64,000 bases of DNA from Nostoc mirabile CHAB5784 (GCF_020829645.1 NZ_JAIVFS010000029.1:30199-94198), one strand, 5' to 3'. Counted from the first letter of the stretch, positions 42,693 to 52,028 are shown. A program made the numbers and translations. The notes: a model not told the origin generated them from the letters alone.

Positions 42693-42723
42693 AATCGCTC
42701 TCAAGAAGGGATTAAATACTCAA

Positions 42724-42849
42724 TAGACCTCTTGCATAAATCAAAAATAAAGAACCCCACCCCGCATTTGCTCACGCAAACGCTCCCCTCCCCGCTTGCG
42801 GGGAGGGGTTAGGGGTGGGGTGTATTAGGGACTTTTGCAAGAGGTCTAA
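42724..42849. mobile_element. MITE of the TAGACCTCTTGCAAAAG family
   Basis: A 126-bp element with inverted ends TAGACCTCTTGCATAAATC / GACTTTTGCAAGAGGTCTA. Inside is a large hairpin of CCCCTCCCCGCTTGCGGGGAGGGG and CCCCACC...GGTGGGG. No ORF. It lies 30 bp past the preceding stop codon. Confidence 0.85.
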
Positions 42850-42871
42850 TATTCTCATTGAGATCCTCAAC

Positions 42872-43170
42872 CGCCAGGGGTTATAAACCCCTGGCTAATA
42901 GCTTAAGTCCTCTAAAAGAGGACTAAACAAGAATTTCAGTCCATTTCAACTCATATCTTGCATCATTCTCAATTGGCATCTTAGCCCGCCAAGACTCGAA
43001 GTGCAAAGCTAGTCCACTCAAGTGGACTGAAACTCTTTGTTAGTCTTCAATAGATAGACTTTCGCTATTAGCCTCAGAATTCATTCTGAGGCGGTTGTTG
43101 GGATTGATGCAAGATGTCAGTTTCAATGGACTTTGGCTATTAGCCAGCGATTTGAATCGCTGGCGAGTGA
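42872..43170. repeat. Multi-hairpin repeat element interrupted by a second element
   Basis: The outer element begins CCGCCAGGGGTTATAAACCC, has the stem GCTAATAGC...GCTATTAGC and one intact inner hairpin GTCCTCTAAAAGAGGAC. Its second inner hairpin, AGTCCATT/AATGGACT, is cut apart by the insertion at 42950-43120. It ends in CCAGCGATTTGAATCGCTGG. Confidence 0.8.
42944..43126. mobile_element. Nested MITE with 6-bp target duplication TTTCAA
   Basis: The inserted element (42950-43120, 171 bp) has inverted ends CTCATATCTTGCATCA / TGATGCAAGATGTCAG and is flanked by TTTCAA (42944-42949 and 43121-43126). Removing it and one TTTCAA restores the perfect host hairpin AGTCCATTTCAATGGACT. Its own interior is again the multi-hairpin core (GTCCACTCAAGTGGAC, CTCAGAATTCATTCTGAG). 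Confidence 0.85.
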
Positions 43171-43216
43171 TGCACACAAGTGCAAGATATATTTCTACCC
43201 TATATTTTTTTGACGA

Positions 43217-43819
43217 ATGACTATTAACTCATGTAGCAAATTAACCGCCATTGTATTAGCAGGCGGTAAAAGTTCTCGGATGGGTCAAGATAAAGCCTTG
43301 ATTCCCATTCAAGGAGTGCCGTTGTTACAGCGAGTTTGTAGCATTGCTCAAAGCTGTGCCGATACTGTTTATATAGTCACTCCCTGGCCAGAACGCTATC
43401 AAAATTTGCTTTTGCCTGGTTGTCAATTTATCCGAGAAGTGCCTTTATCTGGAGAACCTCTAGCCCACGGGCCTCTAGTTGGATTTGCCCAAGGGCTAGC
43501 CGAAGTGCAAACAGATTGGGTGCTGCTGCTAGCTTGCGATTTGCCGAGGTTGCGGGTTGAGGTGTTGCAAAATTGGGTAACTAGACTTGATAGGGTGGGG
43601 GATAATGCGATCGCAGCTTTAGCTCATAATCCCAAAGGCTGGGAACCTCTATGTGGTTTTTATCGCCGTAGCTGTTTGCCACAACTTTTAGAGTTTATCA
43701 ATGGAGGAGGGCGATCGTTTCAGCAGTGGCTTCGGCAATATCCTGTAGAAGTTTTGCCTTTACCAGAACCCGAAATGCTGTTTAACTGTAATACACCAGA
43801 GGACTTGGCTTTAAGTTAA
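43217..43819 (+). CDS. mobA: Molybdenum cofactor guanylyltransferase
   Basis: A protein of 200 residues that joins GMP to molybdopterin to form the bis-MGD-type cofactor needed, for example, by nitrate reductase. The nucleotide-binding signature LAGGKSSRMGQDKALIPIQG, the GPLVGFAQGL loop and LLACDLPRL with the metal-binding Asp are all present. The length is normal. It lies immediately after a cluster of repeat elements and stands alone; no other moa/moe genes are nearby. Confidence 0.93.
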   Translation: MTINSCSKLTAIVLAGGKSSRMGQDKALIPIQGVPLLQRVCSIAQSCADTVYIVTPWPERYQNLLLPGCQFIREVPLSGEPLAHGPLVGFAQGLAEVQTDWVLLLACDLPRLRVEVLQNWVTRLDRVGDNAIAALAHNPKGWEPLCGFYRRSCLPQLLEFINGGGRSFQQWLRQYPVEVLPLPEPEMLFNCNTPEDLALS

Positions 43820-43941
43820 CGTCAGTCTCCAACGGAGGCGCAGGTTAAAATTAGCTTATGCTTGCAGCACATTACCCGCGATCGGGTATAAGCCCCATCA
43901 ATTAGGATCTGGTCATGTTTCGGCTTGCTAACTTGTCTATT

Positions 43942-46272
43942 TTATTTTTGCGTGCCAATACCGTCGCACAAGTGCCTATCGCTCTCGCTAACATTAGGAT
44001 TATTCTGTAAATAACCGCGTACCCAATCACAACTGCGCCCTATTAAAGTGTCTAAGTCTAGATTCCAGAAATCTAGATTCCAGAGTTTGATTGTCTTGTC
44101 AACACTGCCAGAAGCCAAAGTCTTGCCGTCGGGGCTAAAACTCACGCTATAGACAGGGTTATCATGCCCAGTCAGGGTGTGGATTTCCTTCCCTGTCTCT
44201 AGATTCCAGAGTTTGATTGTCTTGTCTTCACTGCCAGAAGCCAAAGTCTTGCCATCGGGGCTAAAACTCACGCTAAGGACCCAGTTATCATGCCCAGTCA
44301 GGGTGCGGATTTCCTTCCCTGTCTCTAGATTCCACAGTTTGATTGTCGCGTCACCACTGCCAGAAGCCAAAGTCTTGCCATCGGGGCTAAAACTCACGCT
44401 AAAGACCCAGTTATCATGCCCAGTCAGAGTGCGGATTTCCTTTCCTGTCTCTAGATTCCAAAGTTTGATGGTGTTGTCACCACTGCCAGAAGCCAAAGTC
44501 TTGCCGTCGGGGCTAAAGCTCACGCTTTTGACATCGTTATCATGTCCAGTCAGGGTGCGGATTTCTTTTCCTGTCTCTAGATTCCACAGTTTGATGGTGT
44601 AGTCACTACTGCTAGAAGCCAAAGTCTTGCCGTCAGGGCTAAAACTCACGCTCCAGACATCGCTATCATGCCCTTGCAAGCGATTGCGTTCGCTGCTCTC
44701 ATTAAGAGCTTTTTGCAAGGCATTCATTACCACTGAGTTGTATACGTGCTGGTTTTGCAGGATTTTTCCCGCTTTAATTGCTTTGACAAAAGCATCCAAT
44801 TCTTTTCTTCTATCGAGTAGAGACAAGGAAGAAGAACCGAGAGAATCTGCAAGATTGAGTTTCGCTTGTTTTGTGTTTTGCCAAGCGATTAAACCCAATC
44901 CACTGCTAACCACCACTGCCACCAGGGAACTCGCCACAATTCCCCACATAGCTCTGATTCCATTCTTCCTGATGCGATCGCGTTCTTGGATACTCTGCTC
45001 AATAAATTCTTTCTCATCAATTAAGTCTTCTGGGCGTTCCTTCAGTTTTTCTTCTGCTTCCGCCAAAGCTGCACCACGCAATAATGACCCTGGATCTTGT
45101 TTTGTTGCTTCCCATTGTCCTTTTGCTGACCGCAGTCGCTCTTGCCAAGCTCTAAAAACGCGGTTTGTATTCATCCATTCTCGCAGTTCTCCCCAATTAC
45201 GAATCAAAGCTTCATGGACTACTTCGACTGTTTCTTGACTGCTGAGATTACGACTTGTCACCACCAACCGAGCATCAGCTAATTTTTTTACCAAAGACCA
45301 GCTTTGCTCCCCCAATTCCGCTTTCATCGCTATGCGTCTGGTATCTTCTGCTCCCTCACCCGGACGCACCAATTGAATAAAAATGCGCCGGACTTTTTCC
45401 TTTTCATCATCTGTCAAGTTGCCATATTTCTCATCAGCATGGCGAGCTAATGCACCTTCTACTTGACCAATTTCTTCATAGATTTTATGAGTTAATTGTT
45501 TACCCGTTCGCTTGTTCCACAACTCTGTTAATGCAAACTCTAGCAAAGGTAAATTTCCAGGTTGGTCTTCCACATCATTGAGAATGCGTTCTACCAATCC
45601 TGTTTCAAATGTCACCCCTAATTTTTGGGCAGGTTTTTTAATGACTTTTTTTAGTTCCTCCCGATTCATTGGCCCCAGTTTCACATCAGCATTTTGCAAG
45701 ACATCAGCAAAGGGACGATAGGAGAGAGCATTTCCCAAAAAATCTGCCCGCATCGTTGCTACCAACACCGTAGCCGATGAAGACAGAGAAATAGAAGTTT
45801 CTAAACTGGCTAATAAGCAATCGAGAAACTTACGGCGAATTTCCTGATTGTTACAGAGTGTGTAAATTTCTTCAAATTGGTCAGCAATCAGTAGTACACG
45901 ATGATTAGGGTGATTTTGTTGAATTTTTCTTAAAACATCAGCTAGAGAAACAGTGGTATTGAACAAATAGCCAGCTAGTTTTCGTGTTTGGGCAATTTGG
46001 TCAGTATGATCTAACTCTGGTGTATAAAGAGGAATTAGTGCCTCAGCCAAAGCATAAAACGGTACAGAACCAGGACGAAAGTGAGTAAACTGCCAATGAC
46101 CCTCTTTTTCTAACTTAGGGACTAATCCAGCAAATACCACCGAAGATTTACCGCTTCCCGACGCACCCAGCACGGGTATAAAATTATTGGTTTTAGTTGC
46201 ACTATAAAGTTGTTCTATAAATATTTCCCGCCCAAAGAAAAACTCAGCATCATTGGGGCCAAAATGAAACAA
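43942..46272 (-). CDS. STAND-type NTPase with C-terminal WD40 repeats, 5' end damaged
   Basis: Visible: a P-loop (GASGSGKSS), Walker B (VLLIADQFEEIY) and the rest of an nSTAND NTPase domain up to about residue 400, a helical region with one membrane segment (ASSLVAVVVSSGLGLIAW), then five nearly identical 42-residue WD40 repeats (about 523-733, unit SVSFSPDGKTLASGSGD-TIKLWNLETGKEI). The frame stays open 40 codons upstream of the first Met with family-like sequence (YLPCPYKGLFHFGPNDAEFF), but without a start codon, and is closed by a stop at 46381. The usual N-terminal effector domain is absent. It is probably a truncated gene that may no longer be expressed; five WD40 units are too few for a seven-bladed propeller. 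Confidence 0.85.
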   Translation of the reverse strand: MFHFGPNDAEFFFGREIFIEQLYSATKTNNFIPVLGASGSGKSSVVFAGLVPKLEKEGHWQFTHFRPGSVPFYALAEALIPLYTPELDHTDQIAQTRKLAGYLFNTTVSLADVLRKIQQNHPNHRVLLIADQFEEIYTLCNNQEIRRKFLDCLLASLETSISLSSSATVLVATMRADFLGNALSYRPFADVLQNADVKLGPMNREELKKVIKKPAQKLGVTFETGLVERILNDVEDQPGNLPLLEFALTELWNKRTGKQLTHKIYEEIGQVEGALARHADEKYGNLTDDEKEKVRRIFIQLVRPGEGAEDTRRIAMKAELGEQSWSLVKKLADARLVVTSRNLSSQETVEVVHEALIRNWGELREWMNTNRVFRAWQERLRSAKGQWEATKQDPGSLLRGAALAEAEEKLKERPEDLIDEKEFIEQSIQERDRIRKNGIRAMWGIVASSLVAVVVSSGLGLIAWQNTKQAKLNLADSLGSSSLSLLDRRKELDAFVKAIKAGKILQNQHVYNSVVMNALQKALNESSERNRLQGHDSDVWSVSFSPDGKTLASSSSDYTIKLWNLETGKEIRTLTGHDNDVKSVSFSPDGKTLASGSGDNTIKLWNLETGKEIRTLTGHDNWVFSVSFSPDGKTLASGSGDATIKLWNLETGKEIRTLTGHDNWVLSVSFSPDGKTLASGSEDKTIKLWNLETGKEIHTLTGHDNPVYSVSFSPDGKTLASGSVDKTIKLWNLDFWNLDLDTLIGRSCDWVRGYLQNNPNVSESDRHLCDGIGTQK

Positions 46273-46489
46273 ACCCTTGTAAGGACAAGGGAGATATTCA
46301 TCAACAGCGATCGCAGAATCAACAGGTTTTACCTCTTCCCTGGAGTAGAAGTAGTTGTAGATAATGTTTCCTTTATCCTCTTAGATTATCACAGGACGTG
46401 TAACTTATTACTGACAACATGAATTTGACAATCAGTAAACTAAAAAGTTTTTTAGAAGTCTTACGATGTGGATATTTAGTATCTGCTAC

Positions 46490-47989
46490 TTACCGACTGC
46501 GACAAAATTTGCGATCGTTATCACTCTCAGGATATTGCCAAGAATAGGCAAAATGGCTAACTCCCTTCAGTTGGGGGGCGTATTGGCGAAGTGCCTGCAT
46601 TTGCGCTTCTAGGGATGGACGATTACTAACAGACTCTCCCCATTTGCCTGCTAAAGCTGGGATTATCTGCGTACCCGGTTTTGCCATACTCAAAACTCGT
46701 TGCACTTGTGTCACAATACAACTGACATTACCGCAATTCCCATAAGCCATAGGATGCCACTGCAATGTAGTGGGGAACCGATCCCAAGGTTGCAAACGGG
46801 AATCATACCCTTGTCCTACAGTTTGGTTGCCATCCGGGAAAAACACGACTCCCGTGGTAATACCTTGCTGCTTTGCTGGATAACTGGCTATGGTGACAAA
46901 ATCTAAAATTCCTTGCATGGCGTGGGCAACAGCAAGCTGCCATAATTCCCATTGTAAAAGTGGCTGTCTATCTCTTGCAGACAGAATTGACTTTTGCGCT
47001 GATGGGGGAATGCGTCCTTGCCAGAGGGGTTCCCCTTCTTGAGGATAAAGTTTATCAACTTCCGCTATATCTCCAGGGCTGACGAATCCCTTACTCAAAA
47101 AGCGCCGAATCAAGTCCAGCCCTTTGTAATTTTGTGCCCGTTTAAATAAAGCTTCTTGAATTGCAGGACTAAATAGCCATAAATCTGAAACTTTGGTGGC
47201 GATGGAATCACTTCCTGCTTGTCGGGGATAGCGCACATAGTCTAATAGTAAGCCATCTGGGCGACGACGCAAAACTTCTTTTACTAATTGGTAGTAGTCG
47301 CGTTTTGCTTGCAAGTTGTAGGGGTCGATAAATAGTTGAGAGCCGTTATCTACCACATATAGGCTCGTTTGACCTTTGCCATTACGAGCTATCGCACCTT
47401 CTCTATCTCGGCGCTGGGCGTAAGTATAGCCGAAATTGGTCGTAAACATCCAAGCGTAAACCTTTAAACCGCGTTGCCGACCTTTTTTAATTGCTGTGGC
47501 GAGTAAATCGGTGTTTTCTGCTCCTGGGGTGCGAATTACAGAAGGCCAAACCGTCGGGTTAGCTTTTGCTGGCAATAATGCCTGTCCGTCGTAAAATACT
47601 TCTAAATAAACTTGGTTATAGCCACGGTTGACAATCCGATCCATAATCTGATCAATTATTCCTGGCTGAATGTCACAGGGATACAAGCGCAACCAAATGG
47701 CTTGGACTTGCGGCCAAGTCCGCGTGCGGCACTCCTGTAATTCCTGTGCCTGTTTTTTTAGGATGTTTTGATAGCGGGTTTGGGCATCTGGTTTGCCTTT
47801 GAGGGCTGACAAACGTAAGTTTTCTTTTTCTTGTGCCGCCGTTGATGATAATTGACAATACTGGGTTACTTGCGCCCTTGCTGGTTCGCTTCCAAAGTTG
47901 GGGAGCAACGAACTACTAGTGAAAACAATAGCGAATAGACGCCGCCAAAATAATGTTGATTTTGCAACGTTTAAGGGATGGTTAGACAT
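46490..47989 (-). CDS. Family-10-like glycoside hydrolase (GHL10/DUF187 type), exported
   Basis: A protein of 499 residues with an N-terminal signal region (LFAIVFTSSSLLPNFG, then ARA). The catalytic barrel starts near residue 95 (VQAIWLRLYPCDIQPGIIDQ), with YNQVYLEVFYDGQALLP, LKVYAWMFTTNFG and PDGLLLDYVRYPRQ, strands typical of GHL10 proteins related to glycoside hydrolases. The family is thought to act on cell-wall or exopolysaccharide glycans in the periplasm; the substrate is unknown. It lies upstream of the damaged STAND gene on the same strand. Confidence 0.85.
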   Translation of the reverse strand: MSNHPLNVAKSTLFWRRLFAIVFTSSSLLPNFGSEPARAQVTQYCQLSSTAAQEKENLRLSALKGKPDAQTRYQNILKKQAQELQECRTRTWPQVQAIWLRLYPCDIQPGIIDQIMDRIVNRGYNQVYLEVFYDGQALLPAKANPTVWPSVIRTPGAENTDLLATAIKKGRQRGLKVYAWMFTTNFGYTYAQRRDREGAIARNGKGQTSLYVVDNGSQLFIDPYNLQAKRDYYQLVKEVLRRRPDGLLLDYVRYPRQAGSDSIATKVSDLWLFSPAIQEALFKRAQNYKGLDLIRRFLSKGFVSPGDIAEVDKLYPQEGEPLWQGRIPPSAQKSILSARDRQPLLQWELWQLAVAHAMQGILDFVTIASYPAKQQGITTGVVFFPDGNQTVGQGYDSRLQPWDRFPTTLQWHPMAYGNCGNVSCIVTQVQRVLSMAKPGTQIIPALAGKWGESVSNRPSLEAQMQALRQYAPQLKGVSHFAYSWQYPESDNDRKFCRSR

Positions 47990-48474
47990 ATCTAGCAGTA
48001 GATGGACACATTAACAATTCAAAATTCAAAATTTAAAATTCAAAATTCAAGCATTTTAGACATTTTCCGACGTTCGCGTAGCGTCTCTAAGAGTTGAGAA
48101 GTGCCAAGCGATAGGTTAAGAGCGTTGTGGCAACTACGTTCGATTTAAACCCCGACTGAAAATGATGCTATCTGTAGAGGTAGGGGTCTTGAACCCTTTG
48201 ATTTACGATAATCATCGACCCCAATTGAGATAATTGTGGGCAATTTGTATATAATTATACATTTAAATGACAGGGGGTTTTTAAACCTATTTTTTTAAGA
48301 CTACCAAAGGCTTGTTTGTGTTGCTGAATTTTTTGATAAAGACATAAACACATATAGGGCAGTATAAAACATCTGAATACACACCAAGTTTAGTCTGTTA
48401 TTGGGTAGATTCTGCCTGCACCTTAGTTAGTGAAAATCTGCTTATGCCATTCTTAACCCAAAAGGAATTTTAAT
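47990..48474. promoter_or_regulatory. Intergenic region between divergent glycosidase and FecB-like genes
   Basis: Holds AAAATTCAAAATTC short repeats (48018-48050), a dispersed CGTTCGCGTAGCGTCTC repeat (48070-48090) and an AT-rich stretch. ACGATAATCATCGAC (48207-48221) resembles half of a Fur box, which would fit an iron-related gene downstream, but it lies 250 bp away and the match is partial. No gene. Confidence 0.35.
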
Positions 48475-49410
48475 ATGCATCGTCGTTGGCTTTTATCTGC
48501 TTTAGCAATTTTGATGAGTATATTTTTAGCTGCTTGCACGACTGCAACCACTCAGCAGCCACCAACAAAAATCACAAACCCTACTGAGACGACAAACACA
48601 AATTCTCAGCAATTACCAAAAGGAGCAGCAAAAAGAGTTGTTGCTCTTTCTTCTCTTTCTGCTGACATTATCTCTCGACTCGATCAAACAAAAATTGTTG
48701 GCATCACTGGTAGTAAATTATTTAATAATGACTCAAGATTTAAGGATATTTCCCGTGTTAGTGAAGGGCAAAGTCCGCCAAATTTAGAAAAAGTGGTAGC
48801 ACTCAAACCAGATTTAGTTATTGGTGCAGAAGGTTTTTCTAACATCCCAATTCAAAAACTTCAGCAGTTAGGAATTCCGACTTTTCTCACTAAGGTGAAT
48901 AACTGGGAATCTCTAGAAGAACTTACTAAAACACTTGCTAAATCAATTGACGCTGATCCTCAGCCTTTGTTAAATCGTTACAAAACTTTCTTGCCCGAAA
49001 AGCCAACTCAGGGTTTTTCTACTCTAGCGCTGGTTAGTCGTCAACCAATTTTAGCACCGAATAAAAATAGTTGGGCAGGGGATTTGCTGGCGAAATTCCA
49101 GGCGAAAAATATAGCAGCAGATTTACAAGGTAAAAGTCCGATTGGTGGCTATGTGACGCTTTCGGCTGAGAAGGTTTTAGAAGCAAATCCAGAGGTGATA
49201 ATTTTGGTTAATCCCCCACAAGGGAATTCGGAAGCAGCGCTTTTAGATTCGCTGAAAAAGGAAGCTTTTTGGCAACAACTGCAAGCAACTAAAAATAACC
49301 GAGTCTATGTGTTTGATTATTATGGTCTGGTAAATCCAGGTAGTATAGATGCAATTGAAAAAACTTGTCAGCAGCTTAAGCAAGCGTTGTTTGTAGCGCA
49401 GGAGACTTAG
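48475..49410 (+). CDS. FecB/BtuF-type substrate-binding lipoprotein
   Basis: A protein of 311 residues: signal and lipobox (FLAACTT), a Thr/Asn-rich linker, then a type-3 (helical-backbone) binding protein: KRVVALSSLSADIISRLDQTKIVGITG, ALKPDLVIGAEG, NPEVIILVNPP, NNRVYVFDYYGLVNPG. Such proteins deliver ferric siderophores, haem or cobalamin to an ABC importer. No permease or ATPase gene is adjacent. The stop codon TAG is part of a 5-bp target duplication of a MITE. Confidence 0.88.
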   Translation: MHRRWLLSALAILMSIFLAACTTATTQQPPTKITNPTETTNTNSQQLPKGAAKRVVALSSLSADIISRLDQTKIVGITGSKLFNNDSRFKDISRVSEGQSPPNLEKVVALKPDLVIGAEGFSNIPIQKLQQLGIPTFLTKVNNWESLEELTKTLAKSIDADPQPLLNRYKTFLPEKPTQGFSTLALVSRQPILAPNKNSWAGDLLAKFQAKNIAADLQGKSPIGGYVTLSAEKVLEANPEVIILVNPPQGNSEAALLDSLKKEAFWQQLQATKNNRVYVFDYYGLVNPGSIDAIEKTCQQLKQALFVAQET

Positions 49411-49587
49411 AGGATGTTTTCAAAGTATTGGGCGAATAGAATTCGCTACTACACAAGCGAAGTCCACCTCCGTGGACTAATACAAAATCAAGGGTTTTTA
49501 ACCCACGGAGGTGGGTAAAGTCTCGTGTAGCCGCGACTTCCAGTCGCTTGGTAAGTAATAAATTAGACTTTGAAAACATCCTCTTAG
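49406..49587. mobile_element. MITE with 5-bp target duplication CTTAG, inserted at a stop codon
   Basis: The element spans 49411-49582 (172 bp) with perfect 16-bp ends AGGATGTTTTCAAAGT / ACTTTGAAAACATCCT. CTTAG lies on both sides (49406-49410 and 49583-49587); the left copy supplies the TAG stop codon of the FecB-like gene. The interior holds a hairpin of CCACCTCCGTGG and CCACGGAGGTGG and no ORF. Confidence 0.9.
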
Positions 49588-49683
49588 TACAGTTTTGATT
49601 CTCACTCGGAAACACTCAACACTTTTTCTTACAAAGCAGTTAAATAAGGGCAGTTCAGCTTTCCCAACAACTCTAAAAACTAG

Positions 49684-50121
49684 CTATTTACAGTGTTGTT
49701 GAAGAAGAGATACAGCTAATTCAAAACTATTAGGTTGAGTTTGTACTGCATAGGCTTCTCTTTCTAAATCTTGTCGTTTGACATCGGTATAGCGTCTAAA
49801 AAATGGTCTAGCATAATTGCTTGGTTGAATGTCTAAGCCTAAAGTTTTGATTTTTCCTTTTCCGGCACATACCTGCGCTGCATGAACAGTTTCATGGATT
49901 AGTGTTTGAGTCCCAATATGTAACTCAAATACTACGGGATTAATCCAAATTTTTTTGTCAGCTTCTCTTAGTAACCCATAAGCTCCTCGCTTTGGTGGTA
50001 GTGCAATAATTACCTGAAACCCTTTTTTTTCTAATTTATTTTTTAAATCTAAAAATTTTGCTTCTGGATTGGGTATTTGAGAAAGCAACAGTAAGGAATT
50101 TAATATAAAAATTTTGCTCAT
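49684..50121 (-). CDS. Small HExxH protein, putative zinc metallopeptidase
   Basis: A protein of 145 residues with a short hydrophobic N-terminus (FILNSLLLLSQ). The motif TLIHETVHAAQVC is a HExxH zinc site, and a downstream Glu in DLEREAYAVQ is suitably placed as third ligand (gluzincin pattern). The minimal size suggests a compact protease domain such as those that act on exported proteins. The substrate is unknown. Its start overlaps the stop of the kinase remnant (ATGA-like overlap at 50118-50121), so the two were once one operon. Confidence 0.7.
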   Translation of the reverse strand: MSKIFILNSLLLLSQIPNPEAKFLDLKNKLEKKGFQVIIALPPKRGAYGLLREADKKIWINPVVFELHIGTQTLIHETVHAAQVCAGKGKIKTLGLDIQPSNYARPFFRRYTDVKRQDLEREAYAVQTQPNSFELAVSLLQQHCK

Positions 50122-50942
50122 TGCCTAATCCGTTCTAGGGTAGCTTCGGTTACTTCTGTTGGTGACCGAAATAGAGTTGTGGGTAATGATAAATGCTGTA
50201 TACTCTGTTTAACTGGTATATCTAACCACTTTCCAAGTTCACAAGCTAACCACTGCAACTCCTGGGAAGAGAGCGAATCCTTGTTGTCTAACTCATACTG
50301 CTTATCTGCCCAAATAATCAATGCGTGATGGCACTCATTACCACTTCTATATTCTAAGCCAGTGATTGTTTGTCGAAGGCTGGAAATTGACGTTTTGAGT
50401 TTGTCTTTTTCGTAAAGGCAAAGGGTAATCTGATGCTCATCAATTCTGAGAATGTTGGATTTAGTCAGAGATTGTCTGAAAACATTCAAAATATTTTGCT
50501 TGAGATAGGAGCTAATTAAGCATAGAAGTAAGAAATAAATTGATAGAACTGAATTGAAAGCAAAAATTAAACCTCCAATAAGCCAGACACGAACATCTGT
50601 AAATAATAATGGTGATAGTACATCAGTTTGTTTGATTTGTGTCTGAGGGAATTCAATAGTTAGCAGATTTGCTAATGTTGACAATTTGACTGCACTGCCA
50701 CGAGGTTGGCTGATGGCAAAAGGTGCATCCATCGCAAGTCTTTCAATGTATATCTGTTGATGTCTAAATAAGTAATCTAAATTTTGCAATGCTGCTTGTG
50801 CCGATGCAAATCGTTCATCCAGCCCTGGTTCTACTAGCCGTGCTAACCACTGTGTTAACTCCGAACTGAGATTGGTTAAGGACTTGAATTGTAACTTCAG
50901 TTGTTTCTGGGGAATGTCAGCAGGATGCCGTCCCGTTGCCAT
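50118..50942 (-). pseudogene. Ser/Thr protein kinase remnant (C-terminal part only)
   Basis: The readable protein starts in the C-lobe of a kinase domain: MATGRHPADIPQKQLKLQFK, then LTQWLARLVEPGLDERFASAQAALQNL, the terminal helices of cyanobacterial Hanks-type kinases. A long C-terminal region follows with one or two membrane segments (WLIGGLIFAFNSVLSIYFLLLCLI). The N-lobe, the catalytic loop and DFG are missing. The frame continues upstream, but there it runs antisense-free through the FTR1 gene in another frame and is not kinase-like. It is probably a deletion remnant joined to the ftr1 locus. Confidence 0.75.
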
Positions 50943-51000
50943 ATCGCTAAAGCGATTCCCAGTCTCTCTATGACTGGGAATAAGGCAACTGACTGTGCTT

Positions 51001-51969
51001 TTAATCTTTTGTAGAACTAATTGGTTTTTGACCAAAGGGGATATTCTTTTTACCTTCAGGAGCAGCACCCCCAAGGCTGCGGAAATACAGTCCTCCAATG
51101 GTGAGTAAAAATACCACATATCCCACTGCTTGCACAAGATAGAGATTGTCTCTGTAACCAAATAAAGATTTGAGGATAATGCCAGGAAACTGTTCGTCAG
51201 GCAAGATTGTGGAAGTATTTGAAACCATTGGCCCCAAAATACAGGAGTGGACTTTTGTAAAACGTTCGTAATAGAAACAAAGGCTTTCTGTGGCGCGACT
51301 GCTAAGGGCAAGGTTAGCCACAGCGTCGTCAAAATGTTTCAAGGCTGAAACTACTAACCCAGCGACAATTAACACTAATAAAACGCCCATTACCTGGAAA
51401 AACTGGCGAATGTTAATTTTGACACCCCATTTAAATAGCAGCACCCCAATGGCAGATGCTGTTACCAAACCACCAATAGCACCCAATGCTGGCATTAATC
51501 CCTGTTGGAAATTAGCAGCAACGAACAGAACAGTTTCAAAGCCTTCGCGGACAACGGCAATTAAAATTAAAGTAAAAACACCCCAACCAGCATTTGAGTT
51601 TTGTGTCAGTGCTTGTGTAACTGCTCCTTCAACTGTAGCTTTCATGAATCTGGCTTGTTTAGTCATCCAGATTAGCATCCAACTGAGCATTGCGATCGCT
51701 AACACACTAAACACACCCTCCAACGCTGGCTCAACTACGGAGGTGTATTGAGGATTCGCTGCTCCCAGTATTTGAATTACCCAACTGAATAGCACGCCTA
51801 TTAAGGCACTGACGACAATGCCAACGCCGACACCAGCATATACCCAAGAGTTGAGCCGGGATTGTTTAGCTTTTTTCAGCAAAGCTAGCACAATCCCAAC
51901 AACAAGGGCAGCTTCCACTCCTTCTCGGAGCGTTATTACAAAAGTAGGTAGAGCAGTACTAAAATCCAT
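51001..51969 (-). CDS. FTR1-family iron permease
   Basis: A membrane protein of 322 residues with seven hydrophobic segments and two REXXE iron-binding motifs, REGVE at about residue 15 and REGFE at about residue 143. These are diagnostic of Ftr1/EfeU high-affinity iron permeases, which take up iron after oxidation of Fe(II). It lies on the same strand as a multicopper oxidase, a ComEA-like lipoprotein and a ferritin-like gene, together an Fe-uptake and storage module. The loop between the last helices (ILGPMVSNTSTILPDEQFPG) is longer than usual. Confidence 0.93.
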   Translation of the reverse strand: MDFSTALPTFVITLREGVEAALVVGIVLALLKKAKQSRLNSWVYAGVGVGIVVSALIGVLFSWVIQILGAANPQYTSVVEPALEGVFSVLAIAMLSWMLIWMTKQARFMKATVEGAVTQALTQNSNAGWGVFTLILIAVVREGFETVLFVAANFQQGLMPALGAIGGLVTASAIGVLLFKWGVKINIRQFFQVMGVLLVLIVAGLVVSALKHFDDAVANLALSSRATESLCFYYERFTKVHSCILGPMVSNTSTILPDEQFPGIILKSLFGYRDNLYLVQAVGYVVFLLTIGGLYFRSLGGAAPEGKKNIPFGQKPISSTKD

Positions 51970-52028
51970 CTTTTATCCTTTGTTTTTTGTCCTTTGTCAT
52001 TAGTCATTTGCCCTTTGAATTTGACTAA

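Noticed and set aside
44177..45238. Long plus-strand frames opposite the STAND-WD40 gene
   Set aside because: They mirror the 126-bp WD40 repeats in antisense and have no independent protein features.
50943..51332. N-terminal extension of the kinase remnant into ftr1
   Set aside because: The sequence there is the ftr1 gene read in another frame; it has no kinase motifs.
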